Shown here: one piece after another, positions 51,801 to 63,800 of the stretch
How the letters are laid out: the number at the start of each line of letters is the position of its first letter
Position numbering within the stretch: the stretch's first letter is position 1
NCBI GenBank assembly: GCA_041399065.1
Contig: JAWKTN010000008.1
Location: 124,001 to 188,000 of the forward strand
Source: JAGQPD01 sp020426865
Lineage (GTDB): Bacteria > Planctomycetota > Planctomycetia > Pirellulales > Pirellulaceae
Length of the DNA stretch: 64,000 bases
Direction: 5' to 3'
The notes under the pieces: model-generated
The model's input: the letters and a program-made list of their open reading frames with translations, nothing else
Databases searched by the model: none
Told to the model about the DNA's origin: nothing
Translations under genes and position numbers: made by a program

Positions 51801-54800
51801 ACTTCATCCAACACGCAGGATGGTACGAGGTAGCCGCCGACATACGGACCGCCGACCGGCGCACCCGGGCTAACAAGAATGCGATCGACATTCAGGTCCG
51901 ACGTGCCACCGATCATGATGTTGGGGCTAAGCGTTCCGCACATCAACCATTCGTCGTCGGGGCCACCTTCCAGATAGTCCGCCGTGTTTGCCCCAACATC
52001 CCCTAGCTTGTTGGCGATCAGCGTGTCATTGCCCCATTCGCCAAACAAATAGTCCGCGTCGTCGTGGCCGATCAACAGATCATTATCGTGACCGCCAAAA
52101 ATCAAATCATCGCGGTCGGTACCGGTGGTTGTCAAAACGTTGATTAACGCGATAAATGCCTGATCCTCAAAGCTCTGTTGCGGTGGTGGAAGCTGTTCAA
52201 TGAACGGTCCGAGCATGTCGTCGTCGAACAGTTCCTTGAAGGAGTTAATGACCAGTATATCGAGCGTAAAGAGACCGGCAACGAACGGGTCATTGTCAGT
52301 CGTTGGGAGATAACCCAGCAACAAATCATGACCGCTGTCGCCAAACAATTCATCGCCAAACAAGAGCGGACCGTTGATCACTTGATTTCCGGCTACGGTG
52401 GGAACCGTCAGCGATAAACCGCTGAATGCTGAATTGCCATTGCCCGAATCAGCACCGCCACTGATGAGGTCGTCACCCGAACCACCGTGCAATTCGTCAT
52501 CACCGACATCCCCGAGAATAAAATCTTGATGCGGCCCGCCGTAAATGATGTCGTTGCCGGCTTCACCGAATAACTTGTCTTTGCCCGAATCGCCGTAGAT
52601 CGTATCGCCACCGGTCCCACCGTATACGATGTCATTTCCGCTGTTGCCATGAATCTCGTCGCCGCCGTCGGTGCTATTCGTCGTAATACCATTCAGAAAC
52701 GCGATGAAGTCTTCTGGCGTATCCGCCGTGATGAGATCCACAAACATGTCCCTGTAGTAGTACTGTACAAGATACTCCAGCTGAGTTAGCGGCGTGGAGA
52801 ATGGATTGGAAAACGACGATGCGGCTCCCCCAATCAACAAGTCATTTCCGTCATCGCCTCGCAACGTGTCGCCCGCGGTGTCGGCACCACCCACAATTAA
52901 ATCGTCGCCGCCGTCCCCTCGGATGTCGTCGTTGCCGAGGTCGCCGAAAATGGCGTCGCGATCGGCGCCGCCACGAATCGTATCGTTGCCGGCCTGACCA
53001 AAGATCCGATCTTCGCCCGGACCGCCGTCGATGTTGTCAGCACCGCCGCTGCCGTACAACGTGTCAATGCCGTCATTGCCTTCGATCGTGTCGTTGCCAG
53101 CGTTGCCGGTGATAAGGTCTTCACCAGCGTTGCCGACTAACAGGTTGGCCGACGTGTTGCCCGTGATCGTGTCATTGGCCTGACCACCAAACGCGTTCTC
53201 GATATTCGCGCTCTGATTGGTCACTTCCGTTTGCAGCGTGCGGCCCGTATGGGTGGCGATGATCGACGGTGCGGTAAGATCAATGACAACCGGCGTCGTC
53301 GCGGGTAAATCGTGGAAATCGACCCCGTCCGTTCCCTGTCCCGCCAGTTCGGCAATCGTGTCGACCTGCGTTCCCAACCGCCCAAAGACATAAAGGTCGT
53401 CACCCAGACCGCCGCGGAACAGATTGTCGTTCTTGTTGTCGATGAAGGTGTCGTTCCCGCTTCCACCGATTGCATCTTCGAACCGCAATGGCTTGTCGAT
53501 CGTGACCTTGCGACCGGCGTGCGAGGCGGTGCCATTGAGCAAGTTGACGATCACGTCGGTCGTGATAGCGCTGAAGTCGAGTGTTTCGTTGCTGCCCGGA
53601 TCACCTCCATCGTCGGAATCGGACACTTTGTCCTTTTCGGTGCCGACAGCGGCCTCGAAGTAGAACGTGTCGTCTCCTTCGTTTCCGTCCAGCGTATCAT
53701 TGCCGGCATCGCCGTATATGGCGTCGTCCCCTTCTTCACCACTGATGGTGTCGTCGCCGTCATCGCCGTGGATCGTATCGTTGCCGGCTCCGCCACCCAT
53801 GATGTCGTTGCCGTCGCCACCGAACATCATGTCGGCGTCGTCACCACCATTGACGGCATCGTCCCCTTCGCCGCCAAAGAGCATGTCCAGGCCCGCGGCG
53901 CCGGATACCTGATCGTTCCCGGCATCGCCGTAGACGATATCGTTGTCGGTACCACCATCGAGATTGTCATCGCCAGCGCCGCCATGAATCGTGTCGATAC
54001 CGTCGTCACCGCGGATCGCGTCGTTACCATCGTCGCCGTTAAGCGTATCATCGTCTCCCTTGCCGAAGATCGTGTCGTCGCCCTCACCGCCGGAGATCGT
54101 ATCCTTGTTGCTACCGCCGGTCAGGCGGTCATTTCCCTTACCCCCTTCGATGGTATTAATGCCACTACCGCCGGTCAGTTTATCGTCGTCATCCCCCCCC
54201 TTAAGCGTGACGGGAATCGTGACATCGGCGCCGATAACGACTTCGTCTTCGCCGGCACCCGCTTCGACAAGAATACTGGTTACGCCGCCGTAGGATTGTT
54301 CTTCGCCGTAGCCCGAAATGACATATTCGTTGTTGTCGGCGTCGTAGGTAATCTCCAGCATGTCATCGCCATCGGTCGCGCCGGATTGACGCAACGCCGC
54401 ATGTGGTCCGATGTGGGCGATCAGCACTCCGCTATCGACGTGACCAAGCACGGGTGGCGGTAATGGCGGACAGCCGATGGAAAATTCCAGGATGGTGGCA
54501 TCGAGCAGTCGCTGGACGATTTCGAAAATCGTGATCTCTTTTCCGAAGATCTTGATCCCGATTTTTCCGAACGCCTCGAGGATTACCTTTAAGGCACCTT
54601 CCAAGTCGAAAATGCAGTGAGCACCCTGTTGCAGCCGGGCAATGAATTCGCTTGGCCGGAATTTCTGATCGTCGTTCACGTCGTTCCAGCCGGCCCCGAT
54701 GGTAGCCTCCACGCCCCCTTTCGCGCCGGCCTGGATCAGTCCCAAATTGAGTTCCGCCACCACGCCGAAGGCGGCGCGTAGCCCGGCGACGGCCTGTTCG

Positions 54801-57800
54801 TCGACGAGGTAAAAACCGTCGAAGATTTTGTTTCCATCCTGCAATCCAAACGTATCAATCCCAAGATGCAGGATATCGACGAACACCTCGAATTCCGCAA
54901 AAATGTTCATGAACAACGGGACTGGGGGAATCAACGGACCGAGGCTGGGTGAATTCCATTCAAACAATGCTGAGAGTGCCGGGCCATCGTAGCGAACCAG
55001 ATCGACCGGTTGTCCAAACAGCAGGTTAAACGCCGAAGTGGGGTTCTCGAAAATTGGGAAGCTGATCCCGATTTCGTTCAGTTTGTCGACCAGCGCGGAG
55101 AAGCCGCCAGGTGCATCGTCGAATTGTTCCGCCGGATCACCCATGCCGTCGGGGGTCATCGAGCCGGACGTGCCGGCATCGAGGTTTGTATTTTCATCGC
55201 GCAGATCAGCGGCGAAGTCGAAACTGCCGAAAAAGATCTCGCCCCCTGCGAGATTGTTGATCGCATCGAAGACGTCGGCAACGACATCCAAAATGTGTAC
55301 AACCTCTTCGACCGATTCCAATCCGTCGCCGAACAGTCCGATAAAATCACTAATGGTAACGGGTCCCTGTCCCAGCAGTTGCGAGACATCGGAAATCAAC
55401 GGAATCTCAAGCGTCAAGAAATCAAGGATCGGCCGCAATGGCTCGACGGCCGTATTAATCTTCTCGGCGAGCGGGCCAATCAAATCCGTGAGGAACTCGC
55501 CCAGATCCAATCGCAAGTTGTTGAAACTGACTGTTGGTGCCGCGCCCGTCACTCCATCGCCCAGGATATGCCAATCCAACATGAACGTCGCTTCCAACTT
55601 GGGCAACGCATCGCCATCCTGAAAACCTGCGGAGAGATCGAGGTCGATAGCGGCGTTCACGTCGAAATCGACATCGATAGACTGAGACAGTGACGAACTA
55701 ACGAGCTCCGTAAACCGAACACGGTCGTCGACAGGCGTGCCACCGGGTTCCAGCAAGTTCACGCCAACACTACCCGTCAGACCAGTCGTCTTGGCGTCGG
55801 CACCTTCGGTCGCCTTGAATTGCAGGAAAAACAAGTTGATCAGCAGCTCCGTGCCTGGTGACAATCCCGCCGTTACGGAGAACGACAGCTCATCGTCGGT
55901 ATCATCGACAATAAAATAAGCGCCATCCGTCTTGCTGACGCCAAAGCCTAACTGAATGTCGTAGTCCAACGTCAATTGCACCCCACCGGATGTCTCCAAA
56001 TCGAAGACGAACGCATCCAGGCCAAAGCCGAAATCGGTTTCAAACGTGAACGAATCACGCAAATGCAAATCGATCATCACGCATTCCGGGCTGCCGACCG
56101 GAATCTCCGCCCGGTTGGCGGCCCCGGAACTGAAGTCGCCAATCTGGCTGGGGTCGTTCGGTGCCAGTGGATTGTTGCTGGCATCGGCCAGAATGTTGAG
56201 CTTCAACCCAGTGCCGGCCGCTGTACCTGGCCCGAGGTTTTCGTAGATGTAACTTTGTAGCTCCGCACTACTGGTCATCGCCAACACGATCGGATCGGCG
56301 AACGACCGCATGTCAGCGACAAAAGTCTGGACCGCCGCCAGGTCGACGTTGTTGCTGATGATCGGCAACTTTTCCAGCACGTCACTGGCGATGGCAGATT
56401 CAAATGCGTCCAGGAACGTGTTGATACCGTCGGCGATGAGCCCCAAATTGCACGCCGAAGAATCGGTCATCGAAAGATCGTCGGACAGCTCGGGAAACGC
56501 CATCGTCGTGGTGGTTAGGCGACTGAAATCGACAAACGCACGGACATCACCGCTAAGTCCTACAAACGGAATGTCGGGTGTGATGCTGGCACCGAGCACG
56601 GCGTCGAGATTGAAGTTCAGCTGTGACGGAACGTCGGATAACGGGATGTAGCCGTCAAGCGGACCGCTTGTCGGATCGTCGAAGTTGAAGCCGAGCGTGG
56701 CGTCGGTCGTTGTATCGGGCATGACGATCTCCACGACCGTCCCGCCGGGGAGTGCGACATCGAAGACAACCTGGTCGTTTGAACCCGGGATCGTGTAATC
56801 GGCACTGGCAGCCGTGTAAGGATCGCCGCCTGGTTCGGTCACGATGACAAACGCCAACGGTAACTCGGTGGGCGTCAGGGCTGGCCCCGATAAGGTGAAC
56901 GTTGTGTTGTCCGACGTTGTCGTCGTGCGAATGTCGGCGGCATTCAAGGCGATAATGATCGGATCGAGCGTTACGGCGTCGATACCACCGATCGTGGCAG
57001 TGGCCATGAGGCCCGGACTGGTCACGATGGAAGCGTCCAGTGTGATGGCGGCACCAGATGGTCCGGTCTTCAGTACCAGTCGATCCTGCAATGGCACTCC
57101 TTCGTCCAGGTTCAAGGCAAAGTTCAAATCGAACGAGAGGTCATAATTCAGGTCCAACGTCCCAGCACCCGTCAATTCGAAGAAGTCGATTGGCAAGGTG
57201 TCGGTCAGGTCGGAGAGTTCGTCGAATTCGAGTGACAGTGTCCCGCTGGTGATTTCGTAGGGGATCTCAAACGTCAGACCAGGAATGACGGCAACGTTAA
57301 ATGCGTCACCATCGAGATCGGCGTAAGCGACGGTGGCGTCGCTAACGTTGGGCGCGAATAGGTCCTCGATAAACATTTCCAGTTCGTCGAGTTTGGGGGC
57401 CAGATCGTCCAATTGATCTACAATGGCAGTCAACTGACCGGTGTCGATGCCTGGGTCCAAGGCGTCGATAAAACTGCGGAAGCTGGCCACTACCGACGCG
57501 ATGTCATTGGGCAATTGAGTCGTATCCGCCCGTCCCAAGGCTTGCGTGAGTGCCTCGCGAATCTGATACAGCTCGTCGGTTTCCACTTCTGTCAATTCTG
57601 GCAATAACGCGGGAATGGCGCCCTGCGGAATGTCGACATCGTCCAGGTCGGGAAGCAGGCTCTCGATATCGGCCTTCAACTGATCAAAGTCGATACAAAT
57701 CGCATCGGCGATTACGGTGAGCGTCCCTGCGACGTCGAGCAGTTCATTAAGGCTTTTGTTAATCAGCGGCAGTGGCTCGTTGAGGAATTCGAATTCCGCG

Positions 57801-60800
57801 TCGTCGAGCAGCCCAACGATCGACGTGATGGCGTCACAAACAGAGTCGTAGGAGAAATTGGTCATTCCCGAGAACAAGTCGTCAAAGTAGGCATTGGGGA
57901 TGAATGCCACATCCAGTCGATCTTCGGGAACGGCGTTGAAGGGGTCGAACGTAATGTCGACCAGAATCTCCGGACCATCCTCTGCTTCGGTGGTTGGGTG
58001 AGTGGGATCGATCGCTGCCAGGCTATTAATCACCGGCGAGGTCGAGACGACTGGCAAGCGACCGTCGCCCGTCAACACCGGAGTATCGACATCCAACGAC
58101 TCGCCGATCGAATGTCCGAACAGTTCACTGAGATAGATTCGACCGTCGTTAGCTAATGGATCGACCAGTTCCGCTCCGGTTTCCACGACGAACTGCAACG
58201 TTCCGTTCTCAATGGAGGCACCGATACCGAAGACGCTGACCGATACGTCAATATCATCGGCGTAGATGCCGGTCGACAAGTCGATGCGGCTCCCTTCGGT
58301 AAAGAAGAAGCGATCGGACAGGGTATCTCCGACGGTCTTAAGGAATCCTTCAAGCTCTTCGCCGCCACCGAGCGTGACACCTTGGACACGGACCTCGATA
58401 TCACCGTCGCCACTGATATCCTTGGCCGCCAGGCCGATATCGCTCGCGGCGCGCGAGTCACCGGCGCGCGCGATGCGGAAGGTCGCTTCTTCGCCGGATG
58501 GTGCCGATGTAGTGTCGGTCAGTATCACCGACGCGACTTCGCCACTGCCGTTGGTATTGATCGCTACGGTGACGGCGCCTGATGTTCCCGCCTGAATGGC
58601 ATTGACTGCGTCTTGGTAGGTTGATGCACCGGCCAGATCGATCAGGTAGATCGGGCCGCTGACATTGAGTAATGTACCGAAGCGGTTGATTTCGTAGATG
58701 CGGTTGCCATTGGTAACACGCCACTGAAAATCATCGCGTACGACGTCAACTGTCGCTCCGGAAAGCGTAATGCCGGCGTTCGCGAATTCGGTTTGTAGCG
58801 ACGCGGGAATTGTCTGGGAGTTCAAATCATCGCGAATACCATAGTTGACGTCGAACAAAATCGTGCCGCTGGCCTCTACCGTCACTTCCAGATCCGGTGT
58901 GCCCGATGGCGTAATTCGCGTTCCCAGTTGGCCATTGAGATCGCTTAGTAACGAAGTCGGGAATAGCGGTGAAGAACTCTTGGGCGTCAGGTCGAAGCCG
59001 ACTCCCAAGTCCAACACCAACGCCCCGCTCGCTTGGGCGGCGACCCCCGCCGACACCGTAAACGGGCCGGGGTTTTTGTTGAAGTCGAATTGGAGCTCCT
59101 CGGCAAACAACTCTTGTTCGACGTTGAGTTGCAGAATGACAGCTTGTTGGCTTTCGTCACATACCAACTGCACGGCGTCTTCCGCCCACCCTGCGTAGGT
59201 GTGCAATTGGTCCACCAACTCCTGGAACGTCTGGAAGGCAGGTAGCACTTCGTCCAACAATTGTTGACTGATGTTGTCAATAAACTCGCCGACGTTCACG
59301 ATCGAACTTACCGCTTGATCGACGAACGGAAGCGTGCCGTCAATGTCGAGCCCTGGGGCAATGCTGCGAAGGATCGTTCCTAACTGGTCGATCAAGGCAT
59401 AGATCTCTACGCCCGATATGTTATTGAACGGATCGAGCTGATCGAACGCCGCATTCGTGAGGACGGACGGATCCAGGCCGTCAAAAATATCGGGATCGGT
59501 AATGGTCACTAAGGCCCCGGCGCCGGCACTGAGCCAACCACAGAGTGTCGGTTCCACGGGCAGATTCGCGAACGCTTCAGCGCGGTCCACGATCGTCTGA
59601 ATGCTGTTTCCCAATAGCGGGTCGATGAGATCTGCCAGCGACATCTGGCCAAACGAATCGAGATCGTCCATCAGCAACCGTACTTGCCCGTCGAGATACG
59701 AGATGCCATTCTCCACGTCGACCAGCAAGCTGCCAACACGGCCAACATAATCAGAAATGTCGAACATTGAAGCTTGGATGACGAACTCGCCGGGCTCGAT
59801 CTTGATGTCTTCCGGGTCAAGCGACGTTTCCAGAATCGGAATCCGGACCGCCAGTGGCAACACGGCGTCGACCACGAAGGGCTTTCCCGATGCCAGGGTG
59901 TTCAACACGTCCTGCGGGAACGCCGGAATATCGCCAAGGTTGGGGATGTCCGTAACCTGTTGGGCATGAACGGTCAGTGCAATCACGACTTCGTCGGGGT
60001 CTTGGAATCGTTCGCGCGTGACGCTGACATCCAACAGCTCAAGTGTCAAGCCGCCCATCACGACCGACACGCTCGACAACGCGTTTTCCAATTCTAGCAG
60101 CGTCGCTTCAGAGTTGCTCTGGAAGTAATCGGTGATCGTGTCAACGATTTGGTCGATCGCCGTCTCCAAGTCAAGTCCATCGGCGATCGACTGCTGAACG
60201 AGCGGCAAGATCTTTTCCAGATTGTCTTGTGTGAGCAATGCCGGGACCAGGTCATCGCGAATTGCTTCGAAGGCATCGACGATGGCGTCTTTGGTAATGG
60301 CATCGATCGGTGTCGAATGCGGTTGCAGGACGATTTCGTATTTCGTGTCGTATCCCGACTTCTTTTCCGCACGGATACCAAACGCTTCCAGTGTTTGCCG
60401 CAATAGGCCATAGCCTGTCGCAAACAGCCCAGTATCGCCGATGTAGACAACATCCCATTCGTCGGGACCAACGGTGTCAAACACCGTCTTGATCTCGGCG
60501 AAAATTCTTCGAGCCTTAGGCTCCAAGTCGTCCAACAGATCTTGCTGGCTGGTGTTGATCAAATTCGCCGCTTGATTGGGGGGTTGGATATTGGGGTCGG
60601 ACATGTCGACGACGATCCCCCAACCGGTCGTTTGCGGATCCGCCGTGTTGTCGGGATAGAATGAAAGGCTAGTGACGCGCGGGCCATCGGTCGTTGCGAA
60701 CTGCCCCAGCGAATTTGACTCGTGGTCCATCAAGTGAGCGGCGAGCAGCGCATCGAGCGCCTGCCATGTCCGGCTCGTGACCCACCGGCCCAGTCCGAGT

Positions 60801-63800
60801 TGACCGTAGTCGATGGCAGGATGGGGTGTCATTGTGGTGACATCGATCCATCGCGGCGCGTTCGGGTTGTTTAGTTGCTGCAGCGTTTCCGGACGATCTT
60901 CGTTCGCATCCGACGGATTGAGCTGTCCGGTTTGTGCTGCGGGATCGCGAGAAAAAGTTTCTTCAGCGGGAGGTTGCGTCACCGCCTGAAATAGCTCGAC
61001 AGCCTGTTGAAACGCTGAACTACCTCCGATACCGTCGACGATTACCGGGGAGATTGTGCCGCGATAATTCAAGTATCGCAATCGCTGTTGGACTCGGAAG
61101 ACGTCGAGCGTTTCATTATCCGCGGTGGATGAGGTCGTATTGGCGCCAACGCTGCGCGTGCCCAGGTCAATCTTCGTGTACCCTGGCAGGACGTCAATTC
61201 TGATGTTCTTGGGGACGCCATCGACAGTCACGGAAAAATTTACTTCATCCCGATAGTTGACGGTTTGTCCCGTTACCGTGAGATCGGGGACGAAGTAGAA
61301 GTGGCCATTTGCGGCGAAGGTATTGCCCGTCGTGTCCATGTTTTCGGCGAATTGAACTCGGTCAGGACCTCCGTCAACGATCCCTTGGGCCAGCCCGGTA
61401 AAGGCGGAGCCACCGGCGACGGCGCTGAGATCGATCAAAGTTATGTCGCCGGCGTGAACTTCGTACACATAGCCGCTGAGAGACACGTTGTCGACACGTG
61501 TGGCCGAGTTGACAGCGCTATCGCCGCCGTCCCCCAAGACAATGCGTAGTACATGCGTTTGATTGCGCAGACCCGCGGGAATCCAAAAACGGTGCTTCGC
61601 CGAAACGGAGATTTGCGTGAGATCGATGGTTGCCACCGTCGTGTCTTCCAACAGTTCGGTATCGCCAAGGAACACCTTGAGCGTGTCGTTGGCGCTGGAT
61701 GTCGTGACCGCCAGGTCGAGCGAAATCACTTCCGCCTGGGGGGGTACGTAGAATGCGTTGTGGGTGACGACCGGCTGGTTGCTGGATAGTAACAAGGCTG
61801 GATTGGTGCCACCCACCAATACGTTCACCGACTCCCCGCTGCCCCCGTAGAATGACCAGCCAGGAATTGGGCGAGCGACATTGCTATCGGTCACACTGCC
61901 ACTTCGATCGACGCCGCCGTTGACGGTATCCAGCGGATTCCAACGCGCCGACCACGCGGCGCTCACAATACTTGTTGGTTCGAGGTATTGCTGCTGCAAA
62001 CCGATTGTATTCGGCAGGCCTGTGCTGCGATCGACGAGACTCGTAGGAGAATGCGCGTGATCTTGCGGAGCGGCGCTGGAGCCAGGAAGCAGCGTCCAGT
62101 AGGTGGGGTCGGTCGGTGAGTGCCCGGAATTAGCGACGCGCGCATAGTAGTAATTGCCGCTATGCAACACTTGATCGAACTGTGAGTAGCTTGTGGCGTT
62201 GCTCCAGGTCCCCAGATCCGAAAGCGTGTAAAAATTGGATGCTGGTCGGATTCCTTGGCCGGATTCGGCGGCGCTATAGCGATAGCCTGCGATGCCCGCG
62301 TTGCCGATGGTCGACGCGTAGTAGCCCGTAGCGATCCAGGTGTGATCGCCCAGCGGATCGTTCGCATCGTAGCTGGCCGTCGGCGTCAGGAAGACATTAT
62401 TCGCACCGGGAATGGGGCGACCGGTCGGTACGACATTGTCGGGTATATTCGTACCGTTCAGTCCGCGTGTCTGATAGTAGACGTCCGTGAAATCAACGTT
62501 GTCCCATACGGCGGCGCCGTACCCTGCAGGCTGCCCCAACTGCGAAATCTGTTGATCGCTCGTGGAAGACGCTAGTGTGTCACCTGGGCTGGCCAGGTAG
62601 TCGATCGGATCGAGATACGTGACCTGGTCGACCGGCACATGATAGTGGGCCAGACGTTCCACCGTTTCACTGGCAACGGCCGCACCGGTGCCATGGCCGA
62701 TGAAATGCAAGTCGGCAATGGCCGTCTGTGCCTGCGGGTCAACCAGTCCCAAGTCGATCAACATTCCGAAGAGGGCGTCGCCGGCAGCTTCCGTCCACCC
62801 TGACGAGCCTTGAGCAGAGGAGGATGCCCAATCGAACAACACAACCAAATGTCCCGTGGCGTTACTGTCAGTAATCTGCCGAATCTGCCAATCCGACGAG
62901 TTCTGATCCCAATGGTTGAATCCATCTTCAAAACCGTCGCTGAAAATCGTCTGCGTCGGTCCCGACGGACTGGAAGTGAGATTGCCAGTGACCAGGACAT
63001 CATCCAACATGATTTCGTCAGTATCCGAAGGGCTGATGTCCAGCAGTCGCGATCCTTCAAACGCCACGCGGACGTCGGCCCAGCTGGTGATGCCCGTGGC
63101 CATTGACGCTAGCGGGATCGACGCCGATAGCCAGTCGCCGGAATCGGTTACCGTGTCGCCGTCGTTTGTGGTGTTGCCCGTCCACACGTTATTGTGCCAG
63201 CTGCCATCGTAGTAAAGGTCGATACTCAATCGCTCGTTGGCGTCGTCCAAATCCTGTGGATCGTAGAAGAATGCCAGATTCAACGAAGTGGGAACGTACC
63301 CGGAGAGATCGCCTAGATTCTTGATCAGCCAACTATTGCCGTAGTCGGTGGAATCCGAGCCATCGCTATCGAAAACGTTAGCGCAGGCGATACCAGTGTG
63401 ACAGGCGTTCAATACGTCACGGCCAAAGTCACGCTGGGGATTGGGGAGGATTGAATCTTGAAGATCGAATCCGCTGAGGGCGGCGTCGTAGTCAAGCAGC
63501 CAGGCGTGCTGCGTATCGGCTGGGGTTCCTTCGTTGGCCGAACGAATGGCCTCGGCCAGTGGCAGCAGTGCGTCACCAGCCGTATCGCCCACGCCAGTGT
63601 CGGTGTCATGGATGAGGACGGTGACGCCACTGTAATTGGCAATCGTGTCGGACAGCAGGTGTTTCGCATCGGCTAGCGGCAGGGGAGGGAACTGCGATTC
63701 CGGCGTGCGCACATTCAGGTGAAAATGGTCGAGGTGGCCACCAATCGCCATGATCGGTACGCCGTCGGCAGGTGTGGGCAATGGGGCCGCACCAGCGGGG

